A DNA stretch of 28,604 bases from Pseudomonadota bacterium (GTDB lineage: Bacteria > Pseudomonadota > Alphaproteobacteria > Sphingomonadales > Sphingomonadaceae). This document shows, piece after piece, positions 7,267 to 15,687 of this stretch. The stretch covers positions 1 through 28,604 of the forward strand of contig JAEZCZ010000085.1 of the NCBI GenBank assembly GCA_023433305.1. Direction: 5' to 3'. Position 1 is the stretch's first letter. Every line of letters starts with the position of its first letter. Both the position numbers and the translations under genes were made by a program. The notes under the pieces were generated by a model. The model searched no databases. It saw only the letters and a program-made list of their open reading frames with translations, and had not been told where the DNA came from.

Positions 7267-8934
7267 ATGCGAACCCTTGTCCTTCCCGCCTTCCTCGCGC
7301 TGGCGGCCTGCACTCAGACCACCGCACAGCAACCCGTGGCCGCGACGCAGGCGTCGGACGGCTACGATCTCGCCGCGCAGCGGGCCAAGCTCGCCGAAGT
7401 GCGGATCGCGCCCGACACCTCGTTCCTCTCGGCCGAAGAGCGCGAGGTGGTGAACCTGCTGATCGAGGCCTCGGCCCTGATGAGCGAGATCTACCAACGC
7501 CAGCGAATCCCCGAGTACGAGCGGGTACGTTCCGCCATCGAACGCTCGCGCCGCGCCGACCGCGATCTGCTGCTCGAGATGTTCGACCGCAACTTTGGGC
7601 CGTGGGACGAGCTCGCCGAGCTGCGGCCGTTCTGGGGGAGCGAGCCGATGCCCGAAGGCGCGGGGTTCTATCCTGCGGACATGACGCGCGAGGAATTCGA
7701 CGCGTACCTCGCCGCAAATCCTGACGAGCGCGAGGCGCTCACCAGTCCCTATACGGTGGTACGGCGCGAAGGCGAGCGGCTCGTCGCTGTGCCTTACTCG
7801 GTCGCGTATCGCGAGTGGCTCGAACCGGCCGCGCAGCTGCTCGGGCGGGCAGCGGCGCGCACGAGCAACGCCAGCCTCAAGCGGTTCCTGACGCTGCGGG
7901 CGCAATCGTTCCGCACGGACGACTACTTCGAGAGCGAGCTCGCCTGGATGGATCTGGAGGGCACGCCGATCGAGATCGCGATCGGGCCCTACGAGGTCTA
8001 TACCGACCGGCTCTACGGCCGAAAGACAGCGTTCGAAAGCTTCGTCACGTTGAAGGACCCGGACGAGTCCGCCGCGCTCGACAAGTACAAGGGCTACTTG
8101 CGCGACATGGAAGCGAACCTGCCAATCGAGGATCGCCACAAGAATTTCCAGCGCGGCTTCGAAAGCCCGATCGTCGTTGCCGATCAGGTCCAGGGCGGCG
8201 GCGACAACGTTCCTGGCACCCAGACGATCGCCTTCAACCTGCCCAACGACGAGCGGGTGCGCGAAGCCAAGGGCGCGAAAAAGGTGATCCTGGCGAACGT
8301 GCTGGGCGCCAAGTACGAGCGGATCCTCGATCCGATCGGCGACCTCATCCTGAAGCCCGAACAAGCGGGCCAGGTAGCGCGCAAGTACATGCAGCTCGAA
8401 ACGTTGTTCCACGAACTCTCGCACAGCCTCGGCCCGGGCACGATCACCGTCAACGGCAACCGGACCACGGTGGATGAGGCACTCCGGGAGCAGCACACCG
8501 CGCTCGAGGAATCGAAAGCGGACGTTATGGGGGTGTGGAACATCCTGCTGATGATGGAGAAGGGCGAGATTCCGGCCGCGGAAAAGCCGCAGCTGTTCGC
8601 GACCTATTTCGCCGGCATCTTCCGCGCGATGCGCTTTGGGACGGAGTCAGCTCACGGGCACGGCGCGGCAATGCAGTACGGCTATCTGAAGAATAAAGGA
8701 GCGTTCTCCTGGGACGCCGCAGCGGGGCGCTATACGGTCGATTATGCGCGTATGGAGGCCGCCTTGCGCGAGCTTCTGCACGAGCAGCTGATGCTGCAGG
8801 CCACCGGCGATTACGAGGGCACCAAGGCCTTCTTCGCCCGCTGGGCCCAGCTAGACGATCACGCTCGCGCGGCGATCGGGGCGATGGATGCCATCCCGGT
8901 AGACATCCTGCCGATCTATCCTGACCGGGTGTAG
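7267..8934 (+). CDS. Dipeptidyl-peptidase III-like (M49-type) zinc peptidase lipoprotein
   Basis: A 555-residue lipoprotein (signal ending LAAC, C15). The likely zinc site is HELSH at 382-386, with a downstream EESKAD (414-419) that matches the third-ligand motif EECRAD of dipeptidyl peptidase III. Classical M49 enzymes have HELLGH, one residue longer; here the motif is a plain HExxH followed by SLGPG. Similar bacterial proteins are usually labelled DPP III-like or Zn-dependent hydrolase. The likely role is cleavage of peptides in the periplasm or at the cell surface; substrate is unknown. GGAGAG precedes the ATG. It appears to be a single-gene unit between the regulator and tRNA-Ser. Confidence 0.8.
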   Translation: MRTLVLPAFLALAACTQTTAQQPVAATQASDGYDLAAQRAKLAEVRIAPDTSFLSAEEREVVNLLIEASALMSEIYQRQRIPEYERVRSAIERSRRADRDLLLEMFDRNFGPWDELAELRPFWGSEPMPEGAGFYPADMTREEFDAYLAANPDEREALTSPYTVVRREGERLVAVPYSVAYREWLEPAAQLLGRAAARTSNASLKRFLTLRAQSFRTDDYFESELAWMDLEGTPIEIAIGPYEVYTDRLYGRKTAFESFVTLKDPDESAALDKYKGYLRDMEANLPIEDRHKNFQRGFESPIVVADQVQGGGDNVPGTQTIAFNLPNDERVREAKGAKKVILANVLGAKYERILDPIGDLILKPEQAGQVARKYMQLETLFHELSHSLGPGTITVNGNRTTVDEALREQHTALEESKADVMGVWNILLMMEKGEIPAAEKPQLFATYFAGIFRAMRFGTESAHGHGAAMQYGYLKNKGAFSWDAAAGRYTVDYARMEAALRELLHEQLMLQATGDYEGTKAFFARWAQLDDHARAAIGAMDAIPVDILPIYPDRV

Positions 8935-8950
8935 AGGAGCTTCGGGAAGC

Positions 8951-9043
8951 TGGCGGAGACGGAGGGATTCGAACCCTCGATACCGGATTTACCAGTATGG
9001 CGGTTTAGCAAACCGCTGGTTTCAGCCACTCACCCACGTCTCC
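8951..9043 (-). tRNA. tRNA-Ser (anticodon GCU)
   Basis: Read on the minus strand, the acceptor arm GGAGACG pairs with CGTCTCC before discriminator G and an encoded CCA. The anticodon stem-loop CGGTTTGCTAAACCG carries GCT. There is a long variable arm typical of type II serine tRNAs, and the T-loop GGTTCGAAT is intact. It reads AGC/AGU codons. Confidence 0.97.
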
Positions 9044-9068
9044 GGCTGGCAGCGTTCAGCGCCGGCGC

Positions 9069-9097
9069 GCTATAACGAGGGGCCCGTGCGGCGGCAA
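9069..9097 (-). promoter_or_regulatory. Candidate sigma-70 promoter for tRNA-Ser
   Basis: On the minus strand, TTGCCG (9097-9092) and TATAGC (9074-9069) are separated by exactly 17 bases. The -10 element lies about 25 bases before the tRNA 5' end at 9043, implying a short leader. Each hexamer matches consensus at 4 of 6 positions. Confidence 0.45.
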
Positions 9098-9228
9098 GGC
9101 CCGGACGACGCCCTTTTTGTGACTCGACTCGGCGCAATTGGGACTCGGCTTGCCGCGCATTCATTGCTGCTTCAGGCGCGGGGGATTCTTCTTGCGATGG
9201 ACAGGTCCGACTGGAGGGGACCCACGAA

Positions 9229-10020
9229 ATGATGTTGTCACTTGCCGCCCGTTTCCGCCGCCGTGCCCTTGGTGCGGCCCTCACGCTTGCCGCCGCCTGC
9301 GCTGCCGCGCCGCTCGGCGCGCAAGGCATGCAGACCATCGATCCCAACAGCGCGATCGACGGTGACCTGGCGCAGCCGCAATCATCCGCGCCGGCGGTTT
9401 ACGATGGCATTCCGACGGACCCCGCCCCCGCCGCGCCTTCCTCGCCGGAGCCGTACACCTACACCTACCCGGCCGCGACCGCCCCGGAGCCGGCGGCCAG
9501 TGCCGCGGCTGATCCCGTGTCGGCGTCGGCGCAAGGGACAACCTGGAAGGAAGACGACCTGATCGGCGCGGCCGAAGGCGTGTTCGGCAAGGGCGCCGAG
9601 GGCTTGGCGGGTCTCATCGAGGACGTACTGGCCAAACAGGGCGAGCCCAATGCCTACATTGTCGGGCGCGAGGCGGGCGGCGCTTTCGTGCTCGGCGCGC
9701 GCTATGGTTCCGGAACGCTCTATCACAAGGTCGAAGGCCAGCGCCCGGTCTATTGGACCGGGCCGTCGGTCGGCTTCGATTTCGGCGCCAACGCGGGCAG
9801 CACTTTCGTGCTGGTGTACAACCTCTACGACACCGAAGAGCTCTACGAGCGCTATCCGGCGGGCGAGGGCACGGCCTACCTGGTGGGCGGCTTCAACGCG
9901 AGTTATTTGCGCAAAGGCGACGTGGTGCTGATCCCGATCCGGGTTGGCGCAGGCCTGCGGCTCGGGGTCAACGCCGGCTACATGAAGTTCTCCGAAAAGC
10001 AGCGCTGGCTGCCCTTCTAG
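9229..10020 (+). CDS. eipA: EipA-family (DUF1134) periplasmic envelope-integrity protein
   Basis: 263 residues: a signal peptide (about 1-31, ending LGAQ), a Pro/Ala-rich low-complexity linker (about 45-105) and a conserved C-terminal DUF1134 domain (about 110-263) with IVGREAGGAFVLGARYG, YWTGPSVGFDFGANAGSTFVLVYNL and GAGLRLGVNAGYMKFS. In Brucella and Caulobacter, EipA is a periplasmic small beta-barrel needed for envelope integrity under stress. GGAGGGGA lies eight bases before the first of two consecutive ATGs. The linker is longer and more proline-rich than the domain requires and probably spans periplasmic space. Domain identity is clear; the physiological role is carried over from the family. 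Confidence 0.88.
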   Translation: MMLSLAARFRRRALGAALTLAAACAAAPLGAQGMQTIDPNSAIDGDLAQPQSSAPAVYDGIPTDPAPAAPSSPEPYTYTYPAATAPEPAASAAADPVSASAQGTTWKEDDLIGAAEGVFGKGAEGLAGLIEDVLAKQGEPNAYIVGREAGGAFVLGARYGSGTLYHKVEGQRPVYWTGPSVGFDFGANAGSTFVLVYNLYDTEELYERYPAGEGTAYLVGGFNASYLRKGDVVLIPIRVGAGLRLGVNAGYMKFSEKQRWLPF

Positions 10021-10097
10021 GGTTTCAAGAAAATCCCGCCCACGCACGCCCGATTGCCGCTTGCCCGCGCGCGGGCGGGGCGGCATGGAGCGGCGCC

Positions 10098-11285
10098 ATG
10101 CTCGAAAGACTCAACCAGCAGCCGCCCGACGCGCTCCTCGCGCTCATCAAGCTTCACGACGCCGACACGCGCCCGGACAAGATTGATCTTGGGGTCGGTG
10201 TCTATCGCACCGGCCAGGGCGAGACGCCCGTGTTTGGCGCGATCAAGGCGGCCGAACAGAAGCTGATCAACGAGCAGGAATCCAAATCCTACCTGGGCCC
10301 CGAGGGCGACATGGGCTTCGTCCATGCGCTGATGCCCTTCGTGTTCGGCGAGGACCCCACCTGCGGCGGCCGGATCGAAGGTATGCAGACACCGGGCGGC
10401 ACTGGCGCGGTGCGCCTCGCACTCGCGCTGGCAAGAAAAGCCGGCGTGACGCGCGTGCTGATGGGCACGCCGAGCTGGCCCAACCATGCGCAGATCATCG
10501 CCGACTTGGCCTTGGAGCTCGTTCCATTCACCCACGCGACGCCCGATGGCCTGGCCGATCTCGACGCGCTCAAGACAGCGCTCGGCGGTGCCGGCGAAGG
10601 CGACGCGGTGCTGCTGCACGGCTGCTGCCACAACCCGAGTGGGATCGACTACACCCCGACGCAGTGGGACGAGATCGCGACGTTGCTGGCGAACAAACCG
10701 GTGCTGCCGATCATCGATCTCGCCTATCAGGGCCTGGGCGACGGGCTTGACGAAGACGCTTACGGCACGCGCACACTGATCGCAGCGGTGCCCGAGGCAC
10801 TGATCGCCTATTCTTGTGACAAGAATTTCGGCCTCTACCGCGACCGCGTCGGGGCGCTCTACGTCTATGCTCAGGATGCCGAGCAACTCGGCCGGGTGCT
10901 GTCGAACGGCCACGCGCTGGCGCGCGCCGCCTGGTCGATGCCGCCCGATCACGGCGCCGCTGCGGTTCGGCTGGTCCTCGAGAACGAAGCGACCACCACG
11001 CAGTGGCTCGACGAGCTCGATCAGATGCGGGCTCGCATCGGTCAGGTGCGCGCGGCGCTCGGCGAGGCGGGCAAGGCCGGCTCGCTCGACCTTCTGCCGG
11101 TGGCGCGGGGACGGGGCATGTTCGCGACGTTGCCGCTGTCGAAAGAGCAGATCGAGCGGCTGCGCAGCGATCACGGCGTCTACATGGCCGGCTCGGGCCG
11201 TATCAACATCGCCGGGCTGACGATGGGTAGCCTGCCCAAGTTCGTTGCTGCGCTGGCGGACGTGACCGAAGGCGTCGCAGCGTAA
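10098..11285 (+). CDS. Aromatic amino acid aminotransferase (class I, PLP)
   Basis: About 395 residues of the aspartate/tyrosine aminotransferase fold. Visible PLP-site residues are GGTGAVR (100-106), W126 in PSWPNH, N179 in CCHNPSG, D207 and Y210 in IIDLAYQG, the Schiff-base lysine K242 in SCDKNFGLYRDRVGAL, and the substrate-carboxylate arginine in GSGRINIAG near the C-terminus. It transfers amino groups between aromatic or dicarboxylic amino acids and 2-oxoacids in the cytoplasm. The frame is open from 9753 inside eipA, but the ATG at 10098 matches the family N-terminus and has GGAG about eight bases upstream. The GNAT gene follows one base after its stop. TyrB-like specificity rather than aspartate-only is likely but not proven. 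Confidence 0.9.
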   Translation: MLERLNQQPPDALLALIKLHDADTRPDKIDLGVGVYRTGQGETPVFGAIKAAEQKLINEQESKSYLGPEGDMGFVHALMPFVFGEDPTCGGRIEGMQTPGGTGAVRLALALARKAGVTRVLMGTPSWPNHAQIIADLALELVPFTHATPDGLADLDALKTALGGAGEGDAVLLHGCCHNPSGIDYTPTQWDEIATLLANKPVLPIIDLAYQGLGDGLDEDAYGTRTLIAAVPEALIAYSCDKNFGLYRDRVGALYVYAQDAEQLGRVLSNGHALARAAWSMPPDHGAAAVRLVLENEATTTQWLDELDQMRARIGQVRAALGEAGKAGSLDLLPVARGRGMFATLPLSKEQIERLRSDHGVYMAGSGRINIAGLTMGSLPKFVAALADVTEGVAA

Positions 11286-11286
11286 C

Positions 11287-11832
11287 ATGGACCGCCAGCC
11301 GGTCCTTGAGGGGGAGCGGCTGCTACTGAGGCCGCTCCGGGAAAGCGACTGGGACGCGCTCTTCGCGGTGGCGTCTGATCGAGAATTGTGGGCGGTGCAT
11401 CCCTCGCACGACCGCTGGCAGGAAACGGTTTTCCGGGCATTCTTCGACGACGCGCTCGCCCGGGGTGGCGCGCTGGCGATCGTCCACAAGGAGAGCGGCG
11501 AGGTTATCGGCTCGTCGCGCTTCCAGTACAGCGACCGGCTCGCCGAGGAGGGCGCGTTGGAGATCGGCTGGAGCTTCCTATCGCGCGCATATTGGGGCCA
11601 GGGTTACAACGTCGAGTTCAAGCGGCTGATGCTCGAGCACGCCTTTCAATCCGTCGACCGCGTGGTGTTCCGCGTCGGCGCCGAGAACACTATCTCGCGC
11701 AAGGCTATGGCCCGGATCGGCGGGCGGCTGACAGGCGAGACGTTCGTCGAGGAGCGGGCCGGGCGACCGGTGCCGCATGTCGTTTACGAGATCACGCGCG
11801 AAAGTTTCGCCACAGGCCCGCTGGCGCGTTAG
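11287..11832 (+). CDS. GNAT-family N-acetyltransferase (RimJ-like)
   Basis: 181 residues with the GNAT pattern of the RimJ/RimL group: LEGERLLLRPLRESDWDALF at the N-terminus, LEIGWSFLSRAYWGQGYNVE (acetyl-CoA binding region; Q/RxxGxG becomes WGQGYN) and a C-terminal FRVGAENTISRKAMARIGG, where the ENxxSxxxxxxxG signature is clear. It acetylates an amino group of a protein or small molecule using acetyl-CoA; target unknown. It starts one base after the aminotransferase stop and is almost certainly co-transcribed with it. The glycine of the acetyl-CoA loop is replaced by asparagine (GQGYN for GxGxA), a variation seen in this subgroup. Confidence 0.85.
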   Translation: MDRQPVLEGERLLLRPLRESDWDALFAVASDRELWAVHPSHDRWQETVFRAFFDDALARGGALAIVHKESGEVIGSSRFQYSDRLAEEGALEIGWSFLSRAYWGQGYNVEFKRLMLEHAFQSVDRVVFRVGAENTISRKAMARIGGRLTGETFVEERAGRPVPHVVYEITRESFATGPLAR

Positions 11833-11879
11833 TCCATCCCTCGCCCGCTGCACTTCTAGCCTGCTAACGGAGAGGGCAT

Positions 11880-12500
11880 TCAATCCGCTCGCAAGCTCTC
11901 CAACCGCTTGAGATAGCGCGCGACCGTGTCGATCTCGAGGTTGACCTCGGCGCCCTGGGCAAGCTCGCCGAGCGTGGTCACGTCGCTGGTATGGGGGATC
12001 ACGTTGAGGCCGAAATCAACCGAGCCATCGTCGCGGTCGGCCACTTCGTTGACCGTCAGCGAGACGCCGTCGACGGTGATCGAGCCCTTGGGGGCGATGA
12101 ACGGCGCGAGTTCGGCGGGGGCGCGGACGGTCAGCCGCGTAGAGTCACCGACCGGCTCCCAGTCGGCGATCCGGCCGACCGCGTCGACGTGGCCGGAGAC
12201 GATGTGGCCGCCCATCTCGTCGCCAAGCCGGAGCGAAGGTTCGAGATTGATCCGGCGGCCCTGGTGCCACATGTCTTTGGCCGTGCGCGAGACCGTCTCA
12301 TCAGAGACGTCGACGGTAAACCAGGCCGCTCCGGGTTCTCCGCCACGGTCGACCACGGTTAGGCACACGCCCGAACAGGCGATGGATGCGCCGATGGTCA
12401 TCCCGGCTGGATCGAACGGGCAGGCGATCGTCACGTGGAGATCACCGCGCTGCTCGACTTTTTCGATCGTGCCGATCGCGGTAACGATGCCGGTGAACAT
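11880..12500 (-). CDS. ribE: Riboflavin synthase, alpha subunit
   Basis: 206 residues. It starts with the invariant MFTGIV and has two lumazine-binding beta-barrels in tandem (about 1-95 and 96-195), each with the repeated pattern ending in a DGVSLTV-like or SGVCLTV segment; the second carries NVIPHTSDVTTLG. It dismutates two 6,7-dimethyl-8-ribityllumazine molecules into riboflavin. The ATG follows directly on the ribD stop (TGA-ATG), so translation is probably coupled. ribB/A and ribH are not in the window, so the pathway is split. No FMN riboswitch was seen upstream of the operon. Confidence 0.95.
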   Translation of the reverse strand: MFTGIVTAIGTIEKVEQRGDLHVTIACPFDPAGMTIGASIACSGVCLTVVDRGGEPGAAWFTVDVSDETVSRTAKDMWHQGRRINLEPSLRLGDEMGGHIVSGHVDAVGRIADWEPVGDSTRLTVRAPAELAPFIAPKGSITVDGVSLTVNEVADRDDGSVDFGLNVIPHTSDVTTLGELAQGAEVNLEIDTVARYLKRLESLRAD

Positions 12501-13472
12501 TCAGGCCCCTTGATTGCTATCGGGGTAGTAGACTTCGAGCGTGTCGCTGCCAAGCTGGCGGCGGTCGACCCTGCGCCAGCCTGCGGGAAGGCCCGACGGA
12601 CTGGGATGTCGGAAGGCGGCAATGCCCGCGCCGAACTCGGTGGGCGAGCGGTAGAGCAGGATGCGATGCACCAGCCCGGCAGCGAGAAACGCCTCTGCGG
12701 TTGCGGCGCCCCCTTCGACGAACAGGTACTGCAGCGCGCGATCGGCCACCTCGCGAGGGTCCGATATGGCGGTCCAACCAGGCGGTGCGGTGCCGCGCGT
12801 GAACAGTAGGCGTTGGGGGCTGCGGTTTTCCAGACCGGGCAGGCGCACGTCGAGGCGAGGGCTATCGGCGCGGAATGTTTCGCCGCCAACAAGGATTGCG
12901 TCGGCGCGGGCGCGTTCGCGGTGAACGTGCGCACGGGCCGCTTCGCCGGTGATCCACTTGCTGCTCCCGTCCGCACGCGCGACGAACCCGTCAGCAGTGA
13001 CGGCGAGCTTGAGCGTGATCTCGGGAAAGCCGGTAATCTTGGCGCGGACGTAGCCGGCAAGACTGGCGGCGCAACGCTCGTCGCGCGCAAGCACGGTTTC
13101 GACTCCAGCCTGCCGTAGCCGCTTCAAACCCTCGCCTGCGGTTCGGGAGTCAGGGTCCTCGATCCCGGCTACGACACGTGCCAACCCGGCTTGCGCTGCC
13201 AGGTCCGCGCAGGCGAGCCCGCGCTCGCTGCGATGCGCGCAGGGCTCAAGCGTGACGTAGAGGAAGGAACCGCGGGCGGCCTCTCCAGCCTGGGCCAATG
13301 CCATCGCTTCGGCATGAGGCCGGCCACCGGGTTGGGTCCAACCGCGTCCGATTACCACTCCGTCTCGAACGACAATCGCGCCAACGGCGGGATTTGGCCG
13401 GCTCAGCGGTCGTGCGCGTTCCGCCAGACAAGCCGCGGCGGCCAGCCAGCGTGAATCTTCGTCAATCCTCAC
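12501..13472 (-). CDS. ribD: Bifunctional riboflavin deaminase/reductase
   Basis: About 323 residues. The N-terminal cytidine-deaminase-like domain has zinc ligands in HAE (53-55), EPC (C78) and C88; the second cysteine motif reads SERGLAC where TPPC is common, one residue longer. The C-terminal reductase domain starts near 145 (ITLKLAVTADGFVA, SKWITGEAARAHVHRERARADAILVG) and includes LFVEGGAATAEAFLA. It catalyses deamination then reduction of the GTP-derived pyrimidine in riboflavin synthesis. I chose GTG at 13470-13472, where homology begins; the frame continues upstream to 13586 but that part is arginine/proline shadow of the neighbour. It overlaps the end of the upstream membrane gene by 11 bases. 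Confidence 0.93.
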   Translation of the reverse strand: MRIDEDSRWLAAAACLAERARPLSRPNPAVGAIVVRDGVVIGRGWTQPGGRPHAEAMALAQAGEAARGSFLYVTLEPCAHRSERGLACADLAAQAGLARVVAGIEDPDSRTAGEGLKRLRQAGVETVLARDERCAASLAGYVRAKITGFPEITLKLAVTADGFVARADGSSKWITGEAARAHVHRERARADAILVGGETFRADSPRLDVRLPGLENRSPQRLLFTRGTAPPGWTAISDPREVADRALQYLFVEGGAATAEAFLAAGLVHRILLYRSPTEFGAGIAAFRHPSPSGLPAGWRRVDRRQLGSDTLEVYYPDSNQGA

Positions 13473-13920
13473 TCGTTGCAGGAGCCTGCTGCGCGGCGCG
13501 GGCTTGCTCGCGACGGGCGCGGGTAGCGGCGGCCGCTTCCTCGGCGATGCGGTCGCGCTCGATCTGCCGCTCCATCGCCTCGACATCGAAACCCGACGCT
13601 CGGCCGAGTGCCTTGTAAGCTTCCCGTTTCCGCTCGGCGCGGGCCTCGGCCTCGGCGCGGAGCGCGTCCTGCCGCTTCTGGTTCGCGATGTTCGAGGCGG
13701 TTATCTCGTCGTCGCTGCGGTCCGCTGCGAAAGTGGAGATATAAGTCACGTCGGGCCGGCGTGGCTCGACCCGCTGGCTCTCGGGAATGAAGAGCACCAT
13801 CAGCGTGAAGGTCATCGCCACGGACACGCCGAGGATCTGCCAGCGGTACGGGGTCGGCTGCCGCCAATAGGCGAGCAGATCCTCAAGCGCACCGACGGGC
13901 GAGACTTTCCAAAACCGCAT
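13462..13920 (-). CDS. Small membrane protein with C-terminal coiled coil, unknown function
   Basis: 152 residues: a short cytoplasmic N-terminus, one transmembrane helix (about 28-46, WQILGVSVAMTFTLMVLFIP), then a long charged segment (about 75-150) rich in R, E, A and K that should form a helix or coiled coil. It ends with APATSED. I do not recognise a named family, although the arrangement looks conserved in sphingomonads. It overlaps ribD by 11 bases and is probably the first gene of the ribD-ribE unit; a functional link to riboflavin is not implied. Confidence 0.7.
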   Translation of the reverse strand: MRFWKVSPVGALEDLLAYWRQPTPYRWQILGVSVAMTFTLMVLFIPESQRVEPRRPDVTYISTFAADRSDDEITASNIANQKRQDALRAEAEARAERKREAYKALGRASGFDVEAMERQIERDRIAEEAAAATRARREQARAAQQAPATSED

Positions 13921-13963
13921 CGGGCGAAGATAGGCGTTCGCGTAGCGGACCGCCAGTGGCGGC

Positions 13964-14476
13964 TTAGTAGTAGTCGACCCGGATCAGGATGCGCCCGCGG
14001 AAATTCCCGCCGCGCGCACCCTGCGTCGAAAGCCGCGCGCCGAACGAGAATTCGAGCACCCCGTTCTCGTCGAGCATGGCGACCGGCGGCAGGTCGGTCA
14101 CGAAATCGCCGAGCTCCGCCTCTGCGCCGTCGGGGCTGCGCAATTGGACACGCGTCGGCAGCTCGACGCGCACCGGCCGGAGCGGTTCGCCGGTGACACG
14201 TGCGCGCCCTTGGTACGAGAGGCCGCCGAGATCGATCATGTTGCCATCGACGCGCTTGTGGCCGGTCTGCGGATCGATCTCTGCCCGTCCGTCGACGTGC
14301 CCGATCAGCCCGAGACGGCTGAACTGCAAGCCGCTCTGCAGCTCGATCCGAAGCGGTTGCTCGCTCTTCGAGGCACGCGATTGCTCGCACAGCAGGCAAT
14401 CGGGCGGCTCCGCCCAAACCGGGACAGCGGACAGGAAGGCGATCGCCGCGACAAGGACGGTTCCATTGCGGGCCAT
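13964..14476 (-). CDS. DUF4402-type exported protein
   Basis: 170 residues with a signal peptide (about 1-22, ending PVWA) followed by CLLC (C27, C30), then a beta-rich domain ending in GGNFRGRILIRVDYY, the typical close of DUF4402 proteins (fimbrial or surface-associated beta-sandwich domains of unknown function). Charged residues are scattered and no catalytic motif is visible. It is in the same direction as the membrane coiled-coil gene 43 bases downstream, but I see no strong evidence that they form one operon. The two N-terminal cysteines are unusual for this family and might form a disulfide. Confidence 0.7.
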   Translation of the reverse strand: MARNGTVLVAAIAFLSAVPVWAEPPDCLLCEQSRASKSEQPLRIELQSGLQFSRLGLIGHVDGRAEIDPQTGHKRVDGNMIDLGGLSYQGRARVTGEPLRPVRVELPTRVQLRSPDGAEAELGDFVTDLPPVAMLDENGVLEFSFGARLSTQGARGGNFRGRILIRVDYY

Positions 14477-14518
14477 GCCCAGCTTGTCGCACGATCAGGG
14501 TTAATACCTGGTTAGATG

Positions 14519-15247
14519 CTACCCGAAGGCCGCGTAGAGGCTTCGGCCCTCGCGCTTCAGCCACCCATCGGCCGCGACAAGATCGCCTTCGAACAACTCG
14601 CCAAGCAACGCGCGAAAGGCCGGCGAATGGTCGAAATGCACGAGATGCGCGACCTCGTGCGCGACCACCGAACGGCGGACCTCGTCGGGGGCCTGGATCA
14701 GGCGCCAGTTGATGCGGATGCAGGCACCGTCCTTGCTGTCGTCCGAGCAACTCCCCCAGCGCCGCGTTGCCCGCGACAAGCGTAGCTTCGGCTCCGATAC
14801 CCCGGCGCGGGAGCAATAATCGGCGAGGTCTCGGGAAAGAAGGTGCAAGGCCTCGCTCTCGAGCCAGCGGCGCACACGCCCGGGCACCGTCTCCGAAGGG
14901 CCGCCGAGGTGCAAACGATCTTCCGACACCGTCGGCTTGCGCCGGCCTGCCGGGTCCCACACGACGAGCAGCGTCCGCCCGCGATGCCGGACGGTTCCTC
15001 CCGGTTCGGGGGGCGACGCGCTTGGCACCGCGGCGAGCTGCTGCTCGAGCCAGTCCACCCGCTTGCGGGCAAAGACCATCGCATCGCTGGTGCGGCCCCA
15101 ACGGGGCAGCGTGATCCGCACCTCGCGGCCGTCGGGCGCCAGGCGCATCGTGAGGCGCGTTGCGCGGGGATGGCGGCGGATCGACAACGGTACCTCGCGC
15201 CCTGCGATCGTGACGCTTGGGTGGGGATTCCGCAGCCAGTCGATCAT
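14519..15247 (-). CDS. YgjP/SprT-like zinc metalloprotease (DUF45)
   Basis: 242 residues. The conserved C-terminal half carries RATRRWGSC and the zinc site HEVAH (197-201) with a third histidine in HFDHSPAF (H207), the YgjP/M48-like pattern. Family members are cytoplasmic putative metal-dependent hydrolases; E. coli YgjP has been described as a UTP-related pyrophosphatase. The frame is open to 15469, but ATG at 15245-15247 (MIDWLRNPHPSVTIAG) fits the family. It overlaps the ycgN stop by three bases (ATGA), so translation is coupled. Confidence 0.85.
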   Translation of the reverse strand: MIDWLRNPHPSVTIAGREVPLSIRRHPRATRLTMRLAPDGREVRITLPRWGRTSDAMVFARKRVDWLEQQLAAVPSASPPEPGGTVRHRGRTLLVVWDPAGRRKPTVSEDRLHLGGPSETVPGRVRRWLESEALHLLSRDLADYCSRAGVSEPKLRLSRATRRWGSCSDDSKDGACIRINWRLIQAPDEVRRSVVAHEVAHLVHFDHSPAFRALLGELFEGDLVAADGWLKREGRSLYAAFG

Positions 15248-15687
15248 CCGAGCTCCCATTCGACGATGTGATGCTCGAGCGGACCCGCGCCGTCCTCGCT
15301 TACCACGCGTCCGGCAACGCACGCGCCGGCGACGACCATCGACTCGCGGCTGCCCGTCAGCAGATAATGCCAGGGAGGGAGCGGGTTGCCGTCGGCGCGG
15401 CGACGGTAGGCGCAGGTTTCGGGCAGCCAGGATACCTCGGCCACGAGCCGCGGCGTCAGCCTCAGGCAATCGGGAACGAACGCCTTGCGGTGCCTGTAAT
15501 CAGTGCAGCGCGCCGTCGCCGGATCGAGCAGACGGCAGGCGACATTGGTCTCGACCACCGCGCCGGTTTCCTCGTCCTCCAGCTTGTGCAGACAGCAGCG
15601 GCCGCAGCCGTCGCAAAGAGCTTCCCATTCGGCGCGGCTGAGGGCCTCGATCGGAAGCTCCCAGAAGCGCTCTCTCAACTCACCCAT
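15244..15687 (-). CDS. YcgN-family cysteine-cluster protein (UPF0260)
   Basis: 147 residues with eight cysteines in conserved settings: CDGCGRCC (C25, C28, C31, C32), NVACRLLD (C51), ARCTDY (C61), PDCLRL (C74) and ETCAYR (C92). This is the YcgN/YkgJ-type cluster thought to bind metal, probably zinc or an iron-sulfur cluster. Function is not established. Its start lies within the end of the SCO gene (13-base overlap) and its stop overlaps the YgjP-like gene, so three genes form one tightly overlapping unit. Confidence 0.9.
   Translation of the reverse strand: MGELRERFWELPIEALSRAEWEALCDGCGRCCLHKLEDEETGAVVETNVACRLLDPATARCTDYRHRKAFVPDCLRLTPRLVAEVSWLPETCAYRRRADGNPLPPWHYLLTGSRESMVVAGACVAGRVVSEDGAGPLEHHIVEWELG

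Noticed and set aside
6316..8496. A 726-residue minus frame across the regulator and DPP III-like genes.
   Set aside because: It overlaps two well-supported genes in other frames and reads as arginine/proline-rich shadow without motifs.
10063..10076. Perfect palindrome GCCCGCGCGCGGGC between eipA and the aminotransferase.
   Set aside because: It could be a weak hairpin, but no T-run follows and such palindromes arise by chance in GC-rich DNA.
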